Shown in pieces: positions 11,305 through 23,337 of a stretch of 64,000 bases of DNA. The notes beneath the pieces are model-generated. The model was not told the origin of the DNA, did not search any database, and was given only the letters and a program-made list of their open reading frames with translations. Origin of the DNA: an uncultured Nitrosomonas sp. (lineage in GTDB: Bacteria > Pseudomonadota > Gammaproteobacteria > Burkholderiales > Nitrosomonadaceae); the NCBI GenBank assembly GCA_949281375.1, contig CASDLT010000024.1, positions 184,489 through 248,488 of the forward strand, read 5' to 3'. Within the stretch, counting starts at the first letter, position 1; each line of letters begins with the position of its first letter. The translations under genes were made by a program, and so were the position numbers.

Positions 11305-12654
11305 TTATTCACTTGGATAATCAGTGCTCCCCTGGCTGGTAATTTTTTGCTCATCCGGCAAAATCAACCGTTTTGCAGGAAACCATATGCTAAAGCAGCT
11401 TCCTCTGCCCACTTGACTCGTAATGATCAGGCGCGCTTCGTGACGGCTCAGCACATGCTTGACAATCGCCAGCCCCAAGCCGGTTCCTCCGGTCTCGCGC
11501 GAGCGACTGCTATCAACACGGTAGAAACGTTCTGTCAAACGGGGAATATGTTCTGGTTCAATTCCAATCCCGCTGTCTTGCACAAAAAATAACCCCTGCT
11601 CGTCCCGAAGTTCCCAAGTGATCGTGATTTCTCCTCGTTCCGGAGTATAGCGAATAGCGTTACTGATCAAATTACCCAACGCGCTGCGTAATTCTTCTTC
11701 GCTACCCAATATCTGTGCGGAGGTGGCAATATTCAATGCAATGTGGTGACGTCCGGCGCTGAGCGATTCTGCATCTCGCAGGAGCGTATTAAGCAATGCG
11801 GTAATATCTACAGGCTTTTCCGTCATTTTATTGTGCTCATTTTCCAGGCGCGACAGGATCAGCAAATCTTCGATCAAACGCTGCATGCGCGTCGTCTGTT
11901 CAGTCATGAGCGTCAATGCGCGTTTATTGAAATCACCGGCTACAGGCTCATCGGCGGATAAGGTTTCAAGGAAACCGGCAATGACCGTCAACGGGGTTCG
12001 CAATTCATGCGAAACATTGGCAATGAAATCACGCCGCATGGTTTCAATTTTCTCAAATCGCGTTATGTCGCGACTGATGAGAAGTTTTTGATTATATCCA
12101 TACGGCACGAGCTGCAAGGAAATAATCAGACTGGGTTGCCGCGTCTGTTTCAGAATTAATGGATTACTGTAACGACGAGCTGCCAAATATTCAACAAATG
12201 GAATTTGCCGAACCAGATAAGTGATCTGCTGACCCGAGTCCAGGGTCAAATTGATGCCTAAATGCTTTTCGGCCATTTGATTACACCATTCGATGCGGTC
12301 GTTCTTGTCCAGAAGCACAATGCCATCAGGCATGGCGGCCGTGACACTCCGCATGCGTTCCAGCGCCAGATTCAATAGTTCCTGACTCTTGCTGTGCACC
12401 CGGACATAACGCGACAGGTGCGCAAAGACATCATCCCAAGCGCCACTGCCTGCCGGAATACTGGCCGGTGTATGATTAGAACGCAACAACCAGCGTTCTA
12501 AAATGACCAGATGACGAATATGATGCGACACCATCCATAACAATGCCGCACTGCAAAAAATCAATGCCTTGGTAGCATCCAGCACTAACCACATAATGGC
12601 TGCAATAATAAGAATGAGCAATACATTGGTAGAACGCTGCCAGAAATCAGCCAC
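11305..12654 (-). CDS. phoR: Phosphate regulon sensor histidine kinase
   Basis: PAS region, FIANVSHELRTPLTVIAGFLETL H-box, GTGLGLAIVKHVLSRH; adjacent to phoB. Confidence 0.9.
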   Translation of the reverse strand: MADFWQRSTNVLLILIIAAIMWLVLDATKALIFCSAALLWMVSHHIRHLVILERWLLRSNHTPASIPAGSGAWDDVFAHLSRYVRVHSKSQELLNLALERMRSVTAAMPDGIVLLDKNDRIEWCNQMAEKHLGINLTLDSGQQITYLVRQIPFVEYLAARRYSNPLILKQTRQPSLIISLQLVPYGYNQKLLISRDITRFEKIETMRRDFIANVSHELRTPLTVIAGFLETLSADEPVAGDFNKRALTLMTEQTTRMQRLIEDLLILSRLENEHNKMTEKPVDITALLNTLLRDAESLSAGRHHIALNIATSAQILGSEEELRSALGNLISNAIRYTPERGEITITWELRDEQGLFFVQDSGIGIEPEHIPRLTERFYRVDSSRSRETGGTGLGLAIVKHVLSRHEARLIITSQVGRGSCFSIWFPAKRLILPDEQKITSQGSTDYPSE

Positions 12655-12768
12655 TACTATTGCTCCTTACGAAGAAAACTCATTACCCGCGCACTGCATA
12701 GACATCAATTTTAATATGCACCAACTTACTGCGTGAATTGACATCATCCATCCACAAAACATGGAATG

Positions 12769-13488
12769 TCACAAGCTTGTCTTGGCAGCATCATCGGCAA
12801 GCGGTGCAACCACAGAAAATCGATACCCAGCGCCTCTGACAGTCTGTATCCACTCATCCTTACCGACGGATTCCAGTGCTTTGCGCAGCCGTCGAATATG
12901 CACGTCGATAGTCCTTTCTTCGACAAATACATGATCTCCCCATACCCGATCGAGCAATTGGCTGCGTGTGTATACCCGCTCTGTATGAGTCATCAAGAAA
13001 TGCAGCAGCTTGTATTCGGTCGGTCCTAGCTCGACTTTATTATTGCCCGCCGTAACTTGATGCTTGGACGGTTCCAGCTTCAACCCATCCAGCTCCACCA
13101 CCTGGTCAGAAGCTTCCGGAGCAAGTCTTCGAAGCACTGCATTGATCCGGGCGACCAGCTCTCGGGGGGAAAATGGCTTAGTCATGTAGTCATCCGCAAT
13201 ATCCAAACCCATCACTTTATCGGCCTCCTCCGTGCGCGCAGTCAACATGATAATGGGAATCCCACGAGTCCGATCCTGACGGCGTAAAGTGCGGGCAAAT
13301 TCCACCCCGCTCATTTTCGGCAGCATCCAATCGAGCAGGATCAAATCAGGCAACGCCTCGTTAATGATCATCATGGCCTTCTCAGCATCTTCAGCCTGAA
13401 CGGTATCATAGCCTGATTGCTGTAAATTGTACGTAATCAACTCCCGCACGGCGGGTTCATCTTCGACAATCAGAATTCTTACAAACAT
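12769..13488 (-). CDS. phoB: Phosphate regulon response regulator (OmpR/PhoB family)
   Basis: [30 protein letters not shown]-terminal winged helix. Start chosen at [12 protein letters not shown]. Confidence 0.9.
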   Translation of the reverse strand: MFVRILIVEDEPAVRELITYNLQQSGYDTVQAEDAEKAMMIINEALPDLILLDWMLPKMSGVEFARTLRRQDRTRGIPIIMLTARTEEADKVMGLDIADDYMTKPFSPRELVARINAVLRRLAPEASDQVVELDGLKLEPSKHQVTAGNNKVELGPTEYKLLHFLMTHTERVYTRSQLLDRVWGDHVFVEERTIDVHIRRLRKALESVGKDEWIQTVRGAGYRFSVVAPLADDAAKTSL

Positions 13489-13577
13489 ATGCGTTCGTGC
13501 ATCGATAAAATTTTTCGGTACGATTTTGTTACAATGCGCTTGACGATACTTCAACCACTGATATGTAGTGAGAAAAT

Positions 13578-13991
13578 ATGGCCGGTTTAAACAAAAACAC
13601 CCCTCACCCGACAGAAATCAAATTGCATCAAAAATCCAGAATTCTGGATATTTCATTTTCCGATGGCAGAACCTTCCAAATTTCCTGCGAATTTTTACGC
13701 GTACATTCGCCCTCTGCGGAAGTTGGCGGCCATGGGCCGGGACAAGAAGTGCTGCAGACTGGCAAGAAAATGGTCAACATCGTAAAAATAGAACCTGTCG
13801 GGCATTATGCCATACAACTCCACTTCACCGATGGCCATAATACTGGATTGTATTCCTGGGATTTACTCTATCAGTTCGGCCTCAATCAAGACGCCCTGTG
13901 GCAGCGTTACCTACAACGCATGCAGGAAGCCGGTGCCAGTCGTGATCAGGAAACACCCCCTCGGGCCATGACTCATTCGTGCAACCATTAA
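13578..13991 (+). CDS. DUF971 (GBBH-like N-terminal domain) protein
   Basis: [37 protein letters not shown] and [19 protein letters not shown]. Confidence 0.8.
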   Translation: MAGLNKNTPHPTEIKLHQKSRILDISFSDGRTFQISCEFLRVHSPSAEVGGHGPGQEVLQTGKKMVNIVKIEPVGHYAIQLHFTDGHNTGLYSWDLLYQFGLNQDALWQRYLQRMQEAGASRDQETPPRAMTHSCNH

Positions 13992-14039
13992 CTCTCCATC
14001 CTTGAATGGATTACTCTTTAACTTCAATTGATTACGATC

Positions 14040-14774
14040 ATGACAAAAACCACGCATTTTGGCTTTAATACCGTTGCAGAAGATGAAAAGGCCGGCAAAG
14101 TCGCCGATGTCTTTCACTCAGTGGCGGAACGTTACAATTTGATGAATGATTTGATGTCAGCGGGCATGCATCGACTGTGGAAGCGATTTGCAATCGAAGC
14201 CAGCGGCGTCAAAAAAGGCGATCGGGTGCTGGATATTGCTGGAGGGACAGGCGATTTAAGCGCCTTGTTCCTTCAGAAAGTGGGCAGTTCCGGTGAAGTA
14301 TGGCTGACCGACATCAACAATTCGATGCTTTCGATCGGTCGTGACCGATTGATCGATGAGGGCACCCCAACTCCTGCCGCTCAATGCGATGCGGAAAAGC
14401 TACCCTACCCCGATAACTACTTCAATTGCGTCAGCGTGGCATTCGGTCTCAGAAACATGACTCACAAAGATGCCGCTTTAAAGGAAATGCTGCGTGTCAT
14501 CAAGCCCGGCGGTACGGTCATTGTGCTGGAATTTTCCAAAATCTGGGAACCTCTGCGACATGCGTACGATACGTATTCATTCAAATTACTTCCCGTCATG
14601 GGAAAGGTATTCGCCGATGATGCAGCAAGTTACCGCTATCTGGCAGAATCCATCCGCATGCACCCGTCTCAGGAAGAACTGAAAGAATTGATGAAGCATG
14701 TAGGATTTGATCGGGTCGAATATTTCAATATGACCGCAGGGATTGTGGCGTTACATCGTGGATATAAATTCTAA
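14040..14774 (+). CDS. ubiE: Ubiquinone/menaquinone biosynthesis C-methyltransferase
   Basis: [46 protein letters not shown]. Confidence 0.95.
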   Translation: MTKTTHFGFNTVAEDEKAGKVADVFHSVAERYNLMNDLMSAGMHRLWKRFAIEASGVKKGDRVLDIAGGTGDLSALFLQKVGSSGEVWLTDINNSMLSIGRDRLIDEGTPTPAAQCDAEKLPYPDNYFNCVSVAFGLRNMTHKDAALKEMLRVIKPGGTVIVLEFSKIWEPLRHAYDTYSFKLLPVMGKVFADDAASYRYLAESIRMHPSQEELKELMKHVGFDRVEYFNMTAGIVALHRGYKF

Positions 14775-15433
14775 GAAGTAGTGGAGTATTACGTCGCCGG
14801 AGTCATGCAACATTGAAATCCGGCCAGAAAAGCATATTATTGTTCCTAATAGCCATCTCGTAACCTGATTTCGTTCTGCGCGATCGTAGCTGACAACTTC
14901 ATCATCCTCGTAAGGAAACGCCGATTCATTCGGTGAACGCGATGAAACATAAGGCATACGGAACGCAGCAACCAAGATCTATCGACACGATGGGCGGGAA
15001 CGAGTATCGCACCCCGATTTAATCAGCGCTCTCAGGGTTACTTGTTACATTGAAGATCGTTTCATTCCGATTGATTCAGGGTTCATTTGCCTCAACATGG
15101 CTAATTGAGCTTACATCCGTGGCAAAACAGTCGGGTACGGTTACACGGGGTGAAGTTATTGAGTGCTATGGTAATCGGCAATGTAATCGTACGCCAGGAA
15201 CTTCGGTCGATGATTCCTGAAGCAGTGAGTTAATGTCAAAACAAACATGGATATTGACGGTCAGATTTTCGGATTCAACTGGCACATGCGTCACGCAGTA
15301 CCTGCTGCTGGCAGCCCCATTCAGCATCGGTTGAAGCGCTTATGCAAAACATTCCGACCAAGGAATGAATAAATATTGTAGCCCGATTGTTAGGCAACAT
15401 GGCCGACTCAACAACCCTTTACTTTCCACTCGC

Positions 15434-16060
15434 TCAGCGACGAATAGCTGCACGTCGACGGGAACGAATCTGCAGGCCAATCACTCCCAATCCCGCCAGC
15501 AACATCAGATAGGCTCCCGGTTCTGGAACCGCCACTATCGGGACGTTGAAAGCCGCTCCGCCAATAATCGCAACATCTCCTTTGGCCGAGTTTGGGTTAT
15601 GCTGCCCTAGTTGCACAATTCGAAGAGAATGTGCGATGGATGTCAATCCAGATATGACCAAAACTCGATGACCCGTCTGGAATAAATCGTAGGTGCCGAC
15701 ATTGATGTCATCGACAAAAAACTGCGCCAAGCCATCATTATGATCGCCGGCCATCACGAAGCCGACACTGTTGCTGATCACCGAAAATAATGTGGTTGCC
15801 ACGCTCGTTCCGGGAATACCTGCGGCTGAATCATCATACAGCCATAACTCTCGCAGACCCAGTCCTCCGGTTGGACCGATTCCTGAAACGTGCCAATCAA
15901 TCCCGCCACGCCCGGCATTGTTGTAATCCAGCACCGGATTCCCATCAATACTCGAAATGTTTCCATTATTCTCAGGCGTTTCTAAGGGAATCCAGTCGAT
16001 GGCTAATGCTGATACCTGAAAACTGATCAGCAATAGCGCAATTGCGAGTAGTTGTGCCAT
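15434..16060 (-). CDS. PEP-CTERM sorting-domain exported protein
   Basis: N-terminal signal peptide and C-terminal VPEPGAYLMLLAGLGVIGLQIRSRRRAAIRR. Confidence 0.8.
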   Translation of the reverse strand: MAQLLAIALLLISFQVSALAIDWIPLETPENNGNISSIDGNPVLDYNNAGRGGIDWHVSGIGPTGGLGLRELWLYDDSAAGIPGTSVATTLFSVISNSVGFVMAGDHNDGLAQFFVDDINVGTYDLFQTGHRVLVISGLTSIAHSLRIVQLGQHNPNSAKGDVAIIGGAAFNVPIVAVPEPGAYLMLLAGLGVIGLQIRSRRRAAIRR

Positions 16061-16405
16061 TCACTTCTCCTCTTACGATAAGAATGTAGCATTAACGTCG
16101 CTGCCTACCTGTTTTGATAAAATCTACCGTCATCAGGATGCAGCAATGGAGATTATGACTCTGGCGGGAACATTTAATATGTAGTGAAAGGATGCAATTC
16201 CGGTTCTATTCCGGAATTCATCAATAACTCATCAGCGATTGCCACAAATCACCCAGGCTTACAAAACGATAGCCTCTTGCCATTCGACGTCAGCGATCGT
16301 CGTCAAGGAGTCATCTCAATGATTACTTTGGCATGCTGTTCAATTCTGAAGCTGCAACTTACCCAGTGACATTTTGGGCATAGCACCCTACAATTCCAGA
16401 ATCTG

Positions 16406-16528
16406 ATGTCATTGCCGGTCGAGATTATGAAGATCGTATTAGAATTGATCATATTTATTGTCGTACTTAATATTTTCTTCAAGATATTTGCAGAGCTATT
16501 TGGAGATATGATCAAAGTGGGCATCTAG
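16406..16528 (+). CDS. Possible 40-aa single-pass membrane peptide
   Basis: MSLPVEIMKIVLELIIFIVVLNIFFKIFAELFGDMIKVGI: short hydrophobic ORF in a large intergenic gap; no clear Shine-Dalgarno. Confidence 0.25.
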   Translation: MSLPVEIMKIVLELIIFIVVLNIFFKIFAELFGDMIKVGI

Positions 16529-16616
16529 TTTAGCTGCCCACAATCGATAACAAATCAATTGACGAAAGTTCTCATCGTTGCCGACCAACGAAATGAAACG
16601 ACCGTCTTCTCCTCGA

Positions 16617-17366
16617 TCAACCCAGACCGGGCCAGTAATGACTATCGGGGAGTGGCCGTTTGCCAAAAATGGCCTGGCCCACGCGTACCACAGTTGCCCC
16701 TTCTTCAATGGCCAACTCATAATCTCCGGACATGCCCATCGATAATTCATCGAACGACAAACCCGACGGCGCTTCCTGGCGCAGCATGGCCTGGATTTCA
16801 CGCATCTTGATGAAGCATTCGCGCACCCGGTCATGATCGGACGAGAATATCGCCAGTGTCATCAAACCCTTGATGCGCAAAGATGAATAACTGGGTAGTT
16901 GTTGCACAAAATCGCGCACCGCTTCCGGCGGCAAACCAAATTTACTTGCTTCCCCCGAGCTATTGACTTGCACGTACACGTCGATCGACCGACCTTCGTT
17001 CTGTAAGCGCTTATCGAGTTCTTCCGCCACCTTGAGGCTGTCGAGCGCCTGAAATTCATTGGCAAAACGGGCTAAATACTTCGCCTTGTTGGTTTGCAGA
17101 TGGCCAATGATCGACCATTTGATGCCCAAGTCATTCAGCGCCTCGGATTTTTCGCGCGCTTCCTGGATCTTGTTCTCCCCCATTTCGATGCAACCGGCTG
17201 CGAAAGCGATCCGCAGACGCTCCGCCGGCACGGTTTTAGTGACGGGAAGCAATCGCACACTGGCGGGATCGCGGCCGGCCTTCGTGCAGGCATCGACGAT
17301 GCGCTGCTTAACGGTCGCGAGATTGTTCTTGATGTCATTGAATTGCTGTTCTTCGTTGAGTTCCAC
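16617..17366 (-). CDS. YggS family PLP homeostasis protein
   Basis: LLPVTKTVPAERLRIAFAAG, KWSIIGHLQTNKAKYLARF, LSMGMSGDYELAIEEGATVVRVGQAIFG. Confidence 0.9.
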   Translation of the reverse strand: MELNEEQQFNDIKNNLATVKQRIVDACTKAGRDPASVRLLPVTKTVPAERLRIAFAAGCIEMGENKIQEAREKSEALNDLGIKWSIIGHLQTNKAKYLARFANEFQALDSLKVAEELDKRLQNEGRSIDVYVQVNSSGEASKFGLPPEAVRDFVQQLPSYSSLRIKGLMTLAIFSSDHDRVRECFIKMREIQAMLRQEAPSGLSFDELSMGMSGDYELAIEEGATVVRVGQAIFGKRPLPDSHYWPGLG

Positions 17367-17387
17367 TGTATTCTCCGCTCGACGTTC

Positions 17388-17774
17388 TTAGGGTTCCATT
17401 AATTGTGTCGCCTGATGAAATACCATTTTCCATTGGCCATCCTGATACTGCCAGATCGATGTTCTCATCGAATCTTTAAAAGTACCAGCGAGGTTTGCAG
17501 ACGATCGGGCCGAATAAATGGCCAATACGATTTCATCCGTCAATACTCTGACTCTGAAATTATTGAATGTCCACTGAATAGTATTATCTTTGTGCAATAA
17601 CCAGTTTACGACATCCTGTCTGGCGGTTACTTTGCCATTACTGCTGATTTCTTCAAATTCCACCGCCAGGAACTTATCAATCGAATCTGGATAGGTATTC
17701 CAGTCCGTTTGCAGCAATGCCTGCTCTCGTTGCTCGATCAGTTCGGCAATGGTCGCGATCCTCACGCCCTGCAT
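17388..17774 (-). CDS. NTF2-like/DUF4440 family protein
   Basis: Small alpha+beta ORF of SnoaL/DUF4440 character (WQYQDGQWKMVFHQATQL). Confidence 0.6.
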   Translation of the reverse strand: MQGVRIATIAELIEQREQALLQTDWNTYPDSIDKFLAVEFEEISSNGKVTARQDVVNWLLHKDNTIQWTFNNFRVRVLTDEIVLAIYSARSSANLAGTFKDSMRTSIWQYQDGQWKMVFHQATQLMEP

Positions 17775-17780
17775 TATGCT

Positions 17781-19898
17781 TTACTTCACGCGCATGCCGG
17801 GTTGCGCGCCGGTATCGGGGGAAAGAAGGAACAATTCGCCCGGGTTGCCATCGCCGGCAGCCAGCACCATGCCCTCCGACAAACCGAACTTCATTTGCCG
17901 AGGCGCAAGATTGGCGACCATCACGGTCAGACGCCCTTCCAGTTGCTCAGGATCATAAGCTGATTTGATACCGGCAAATACCGTGCGCAGCTCATTGCCG
18001 ATATCCAGCGTCAATTTCAATAATTTTTCCGCTCCAGCAACATGCTCGGCTTTGGCAATTCTGGCGATGCGCAAATCAATCTTGCTGAAATCATCAATCG
18101 AAATCATATCGGCAATGGGAGCAATGCCATGCTGCTGTTTCTGACCATGTCGCGCGGGAGAATCCGCTTGCACCGCCGAGGGCGTCAGACTTTGAACATT
18201 CGCTGCTACCAGGGCATCGATTTGTTTCGCCTCGATCCTCGTCATCAGGTGCTGATAAGGATTTATAGCGTGACCTGCCGGCAACAGCAAATTTGAAACC
18301 GGTTGATCATCCGTTAATGCTGGCCATGGCAGCGATTCACAATTCAGGAAATGTTCGATGCGGCGCGCTGTTTCCGGCAAGATGGGTTTCAGGTAACAAG
18401 ACAGCACGTAAAAAAGCTGTATTCCGAGAGTACAAGCACTCTGCAACTCATTTTCACGCTGCGGATCCTTGGCGATTTCCCACGGCGCCAATTCATGAAT
18501 GGCTTCGTTCGCTTCATCGGCGAATTTCATGATCTGGCGAACGGCGGCAGCAAATTCTCTCTGTTCAAATGCATGATCTATCTGATCAGGACGCCACATT
18601 GCAAAACGCTTATCCACGATCGCGCGCAAATGCTGGTACTGTTCGCCATCGACCAGTTGGCCATTAAAGCGTTTAGTGATAAAACCGGCGCAGCGGCTCG
18701 CAATATTGATGAATTTTCCGACCAGATCGGAATTCACCCGGGCCACGAAATCTTCCAGGTTGAGATCGATATCCTCCAGAGTGCTGTTGAGCTTGGCGGC
18801 ATAGTAATAACGCAGCCACTCTGGATTCAAGCCTTGTTTCAGATAGCTTTCCGCGGTAATGAAGGTACCGCGAGATTTGCTCATCTTTTCACCGTTCACG
18901 GTCAGGAAACCATGTGCGAAAATTTTCGTAGGTGTGCGATAACCGGCATTCTTTAGCATTGCCGGCCAGAACAAGGCGTGAAAATATAAAATATCCTTGC
19001 CGATGAAATGATAGAGCTCGGTATCCGACGATAATCCCGGTTGCCAAAACGCATCGAATGAAATATTTTCCCGCTCACAGAGATTTTTGAAACTGCCCAT
19101 GTAACCGATTGGCGCATCGAGCCACACATAAAAATACTTACCGCGCGCATCAGGTATTTCAAAACCAAAATAAGGCGCATCGCGGGAAATATCCCAGTCC
19201 GACAATTTGTTCTCGCCTGCCTCCCCTAACCATTCGTGCATTTTATTGGCGGCTTCTGGTTGCAGATGATCGCCTTCGCGAGTCCAGGCACGCAGAAAAT
19301 CACTGCAACGCGCATCGGACAAACTGAAGAAATAGTGCTCGGATGACTTTTTGACAGGTTCCGCACCCGATACCGCAGAATACGGATTTTTCAGCTCTGT
19401 TGGGGCATATGCCGCGCCGCAGGCTTCGCACGAATCGCCGTACTGATCCTTGGCGCCGCACTTGGGGCATTCGCCTTTGACGAAACGATCGGGCAGAAAC
19501 ATCTGTTTGACGGGATCATATAATTGCTCGATGCCACGTACGGCAATCAACCCGGCATTTTTCAACCTGGTATAGATATCTTCAGAAAACTGACGTGTTT
19601 CCGGGGAATGCGTGCTGTAATAATTATCGAACCGGATATAAAAACCGGTGAAATCGCTCAGATGTTCATCGTGCACGCGCGCAATCAAGGTTTCAGGCGA
19701 GATGCCTTCTTTTTCTGCCCGTAGCATGATGGGAGTGCCATGCGTATCATCCGCACACACATAGAAAACCGAATGGCCACGCATTTTCTGAAATCGCACC
19801 CACATATCCGTTTGAATATACTCGACCAGATGCCCTAGATGAATACTGCCGTTGGCATAGGGCAATGCAGAGGTGACCAGAATTTTTCGCTTATTCAT
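17781..19898 (-). CDS. metG: Methionyl-tRNA synthetase
   Basis: [32 protein letters not shown], zinc-binding CPKCG/CEACG, C-terminal tRNA-binding domain. Confidence 0.95.
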   Translation of the reverse strand: MNKRKILVTSALPYANGSIHLGHLVEYIQTDMWVRFQKMRGHSVFYVCADDTHGTPIMLRAEKEGISPETLIARVHDEHLSDFTGFYIRFDNYYSTHSPETRQFSEDIYTRLKNAGLIAVRGIEQLYDPVKQMFLPDRFVKGECPKCGAKDQYGDSCEACGAAYAPTELKNPYSAVSGAEPVKKSSEHYFFSLSDARCSDFLRAWTREGDHLQPEAANKMHEWLGEAGENKLSDWDISRDAPYFGFEIPDARGKYFYVWLDAPIGYMGSFKNLCERENISFDAFWQPGLSSDTELYHFIGKDILYFHALFWPAMLKNAGYRTPTKIFAHGFLTVNGEKMSKSRGTFITAESYLKQGLNPEWLRYYYAAKLNSTLEDIDLNLEDFVARVNSDLVGKFINIASRCAGFITKRFNGQLVDGEQYQHLRAIVDKRFAMWRPDQIDHAFEQREFAAAVRQIMKFADEANEAIHELAPWEIAKDPQRENELQSACTLGIQLFYVLSCYLKPILPETARRIEHFLNCESLPWPALTDDQPVSNLLLPAGHAINPYQHLMTRIEAKQIDALVAANVQSLTPSAVQADSPARHGQKQQHGIAPIADMISIDDFSKIDLRIARIAKAEHVAGAEKLLKLTLDIGNELRTVFAGIKSAYDPEQLEGRLTVMVANLAPRQMKFGLSEGMVLAAGDGNPGELFLLSPDTGAQPGMRVK

Positions 19899-20028
19899 TA
19901 ATTATTGACGCGCCAAGGAAGGATTAAATAACCCTAATTGTAACAAACTGTGTATCGGTTCCTGATATTTGTTACCATCTCTGAATTAAATTCTTTACCG
20001 TTAAGCGGCCGTAAAAAGGAGTTTCGTA

Positions 20029-21117
20029 GTGACCATTTCCGAGCAACAGATTCAGGCAATCCTGCAGCACACAATCGATCCAACGACCGGCAAGGATTAT
20101 GTAAGTTCAAAGGCAATTCAAGCCATTCGAATCGACCAGGCCAACGTAATTGTCGACGTTGCGTTGGGATATCCCGCCGATAGTATTAAAAATGATGTCC
20201 AACGGCAGATTACCGATGCGTTGGCTTCAGTACCCGGCATTGGCAAGATTGCTGTGACAGTGAATAGCAAAATCATTCCGCATAGCGTGCAAAAAGGCGT
20301 CAAATTGATTCCTGGCGTGAAAAATATCATTGCTGTCGCATCCGGCAAAGGAGGTGTCGGAAAATCTGCAACTGCCGTCAACCTTGCGCTTGCACTTGCC
20401 GCAGAAGGCGCAGCGGTGGGTATTTTGGACGCCGACATCTACGGTCCGTCGCAACCACAGATGCTGGGTATCACCCATCACCCCGAATCGCTCGATGGTA
20501 AAACTATGGAACCGGTTATCGCGCATGGAATTCAAGCAATGTCGATCGGATTGCTGATCGATGTGGAAACACCCATGGTCTGGCGCGGCCCGATGGTCAC
20601 CCAGGCTTTACAGCAATTACTGAATGACACCAACTGGAGAGATCTCGATTATCTCGTTGTCGATCTGCCGCCGGGCACGGGTGACATTCAGTTGACGCTC
20701 GCGCAAAAAATACCGGTGACCGGGGCCGTCATCGTGACCACGCCGCAGGATATTGCTTTGCTTGATGCCCGCAAGGGACTGAAAATGTTTGAAAAGGTCG
20801 GGATACCGATTCTTGGCATCGTCGAAAACATGAGCACCCATACCTGTTCTCAATGTGGACACACCGAACCTATTTTTGGAACGGGTGGCGGGAAAAAAAT
20901 GTGCGAGGACTACCAAGTGGAATTCCTCGGCGCGTTACCGCTGGATATCCGCATCCGTGAGCATACCGACGCCGGCAAACCGAGCGTCGTCGCAGAACCC
21001 GAGGGTCACATCGCAGAAACATACCGGTTGATCGCGCGGCGCGTCGCCGTCAAGGTTGCGGAATTTTCCGAAGATCACTCGGAATTGTTCGCCAAGATCA
21101 TTATGGAAAATGATTAG
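20029..21117 (+). CDS. apbC: Mrp/ApbC family iron-sulfur cluster carrier ATPase
   Basis: [21 protein letters not shown] Walker [18 protein letters not shown] start. Confidence 0.93.
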   Translation: MTISEQQIQAILQHTIDPTTGKDYVSSKAIQAIRIDQANVIVDVALGYPADSIKNDVQRQITDALASVPGIGKIAVTVNSKIIPHSVQKGVKLIPGVKNIIAVASGKGGVGKSATAVNLALALAAEGAAVGILDADIYGPSQPQMLGITHHPESLDGKTMEPVIAHGIQAMSIGLLIDVETPMVWRGPMVTQALQQLLNDTNWRDLDYLVVDLPPGTGDIQLTLAQKIPVTGAVIVTTPQDIALLDARKGLKMFEKVGIPILGIVENMSTHTCSQCGHTEPIFGTGGGKKMCEDYQVEFLGALPLDIRIREHTDAGKPSVVAEPEGHIAETYRLIARRVAVKVAEFSEDHSELFAKIIMEND

Positions 21118-21131
21118 AAAGACCAATTGAC

Positions 21132-21698
21132 ATGACGATCAAATCAGATAAATGGATACGCAGAATGGCACTGGAGCACGGCATGATAGAGCCATTCGAG
21201 CCCGATCAGATCCGTCACAAAAATGATCAGCGCATCGTTTCCTATGGCACCTCGAGTTACGGTTACGATATCCGCTGCTCGGACGAATTCAAATTGTTCA
21301 CTAATATCAACTCCACCATCGTCGATCCCAAAAACTTTGATTCGAATTCGTTTGTCGACGTCAAAAGTGATGTGTGCATCATTCCGCCGAATTCATTCGC
21401 CTTGGCGCGTACGGTCGAATATTTCCGGATTCCCCGTAATGTTCTGACGATATGTCTGGGCAAATCGACCTATGCGCGTTGTGGAATAATCGTCAATGTC
21501 ACGCCCTTCGAACCGGAATGGGAAGGATACGTTACACTGGAATTTTCCAACACTACTCCGCTTCCTGCCAAAATTTATGCCGACGAAGGTGTCGCTCAGG
21601 TGATATTTTTTGAATCGGATGAAGTCTGCGAAACTTCCTATAAGGATCGTGGCGGAAAATATCAAGGGCAACATGGCGTAACGCTACCGAAAATTTAA
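21132..21698 (+). CDS. dcd: dCTP deaminase
   Basis: [16 protein letters not shown] and [37 protein letters not shown]. Confidence 0.95.
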   Translation: MTIKSDKWIRRMALEHGMIEPFEPDQIRHKNDQRIVSYGTSSYGYDIRCSDEFKLFTNINSTIVDPKNFDSNSFVDVKSDVCIIPPNSFALARTVEYFRIPRNVLTICLGKSTYARCGIIVNVTPFEPEWEGYVTLEFSNTTPLPAKIYADEGVAQVIFFESDEVCETSYKDRGGKYQGQHGVTLPKI

Positions 21699-22969
21699 TG
21701 CATGCCGAGCAACGCGATAAGGCTGACATGAGCACAAAACTGCAAAGGTTTATTGCCTTCATTAGCCTCTTGTTTTTTCTCATGGCATTCCATGCCGAAG
21801 CACAACAACATATCTCACTACCACACACTGGCTTCACGCCGGAAGATATTGCACTGATTGTCAATGACGCCGATCCTTTGTCCCGGCAGGTGGGTCATTA
21901 TTATCAGAAAATCCGAAAAATTCCTGACGAGAATGTGATCCATCTTCGATTTCCACCCGGTCGTCGCATTCTTCCCGCCAGGGAGTTCTCGCAACTCAAA
22001 ACCATCATCGACGAACGTACGCGCAGTCATATTCAAGCCTACGCTGTAGCCTGGACAGAACCTTACCGGGTCGGCTGTATGTCATTGACATCCGCCCTGG
22101 CGTTCGGGTTTGACAAGAAATTCTGTTCCAAGCAATGTGCGCCGACTGCTCCGAATCCTTATTTCAATTCACCCAGCCGCTATCCTGCTAATGATCACCA
22201 GATACGGCCAGCGATGATGCTTGCGGGCTTATCGTTTGAACACGTTAAAAAGCTTATTGACCGGGGTGTTGCGTCTGATCATAGTTTTCCAGATGGCACC
22301 GCTTACTTGCTGAGCACATCGGACAGGGCGCGCAACAGCCGTTCCAATGGCTTTAAAATGGCGGCGGAAGAATTCCTCGGTGTTTTTGCTGTGCAACTTC
22401 TCGATTCTGATGTGATTTCCAATCGTCGCGATGTGCTTTATTATTTTACGGGCCTGCCTGAAGTCAATATGTTGCAATCGCTCAATTTCTTACCGGGAGC
22501 GCTGGCAGATCATTTGACCTCTGCGGGCGGCATGTTGACCAACTCCCGTCAGATGAGCAGCTTGCGCTGGCTGGAGGCAGGCGCGACAGCAAGTTATGGC
22601 ACGGTGGTCGAGCCTTGCAGCTATCCTCAAAAATTTCCATCGGCAGTGATTGCAATGTTTTATTATGCCACCGGCGCCACGGCCATTGAAGCGTACTGGA
22701 AAAGCGTTGCTTGGCCTGGACAGGGTGTTTTTATCGGAGAACCGCTGGCCAAGCCCTTCGCTCCCATGCTGCGCAAAGTCGACACTGATCAATTTGAGCT
22801 TAAAATCTTCTCGCCTCGAGCCAGCATTCTGAAAATTGAGGAATCGACTTCCGCCGCCGGCCCTTTCAAACCTGTTGCCCATGAGCATCCCATTCACCGT
22901 GGCGAAAATGTTTTCCAATTTTCTTTCAATGAAAAAAAAGAAGGCTACCTTCGCTTACAATGGCATTAA
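21698..22969 (+). CDS. TIGR03790 family protein of unknown function
   Basis: Signal peptide, ALIVNDADPLSRQVGHYYQKIRKIPDENVIHL, DRARNSR; start overlaps dcd stop (TAATG). Confidence 0.75.
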   Translation: MHAEQRDKADMSTKLQRFIAFISLLFFLMAFHAEAQQHISLPHTGFTPEDIALIVNDADPLSRQVGHYYQKIRKIPDENVIHLRFPPGRRILPAREFSQLKTIIDERTRSHIQAYAVAWTEPYRVGCMSLTSALAFGFDKKFCSKQCAPTAPNPYFNSPSRYPANDHQIRPAMMLAGLSFEHVKKLIDRGVASDHSFPDGTAYLLSTSDRARNSRSNGFKMAAEEFLGVFAVQLLDSDVISNRRDVLYYFTGLPEVNMLQSLNFLPGALADHLTSAGGMLTNSRQMSSLRWLEAGATASYGTVVEPCSYPQKFPSAVIAMFYYATGATAIEAYWKSVAWPGQGVFIGEPLAKPFAPMLRKVDTDQFELKIFSPRASILKIEESTSAAGPFKPVAHEHPIHRGENVFQFSFNEKKEGYLRLQWH

Positions 22970-23175
22970 AAACTCCAAAAAATTCAGGAACCTCGATCTT
23001 TTGATTAAACTGATTGGTTAAATGCCCATTTTTCCCTCTGCATAATTTATTTTCTACCTATAAACTTTCCCGCGAAAATACCGTCAAATTCACCAGAAAA
23101 AATTATTACCCAACACGTTGTTTTTAATGAGCTATAACTGTGAAAAAAAAATTCAGCGGTAACTCAAAAAAATAC

Positions 23176-23203
23176 TTGATTTGCCCGCAATGCAGTCTAT
23201 AAT
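23176..23203 (+). promoter_or_regulatory. Putative sigma70 promoter for the leader ORF/decarboxylase unit
   Basis: TTGATT (23176-23181), 16-bp spacer, TATAAT (23198-23203). Confidence 0.65.
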
Positions 23204-23250
23204 GCGAGCAAACAGAAACATGCAATCTTCATCACCAGAAGGAGGTCATC

Positions 23251-23316
23251 ATGAAAGGCACCAAGAACTATTTTGCTTCGGTTGATTCAGTCAACGCCCA
23301 TATTCCTGAAACGTAG
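23251..23316 (+). CDS. 21-aa leader ORF MKGTKNYFASVDSVNAHIPET
   Basis: ATG preceded by AGAAGGAGGTCATC, a near-perfect Shine-Dalgarno; stop 21 nt before the decarboxylase start; downstream of a good sigma70 promoter. Confidence 0.6.
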   Translation: MKGTKNYFASVDSVNAHIPET

Positions 23317-23337
23317 TCATTTAAAAGGAAAACTCAA

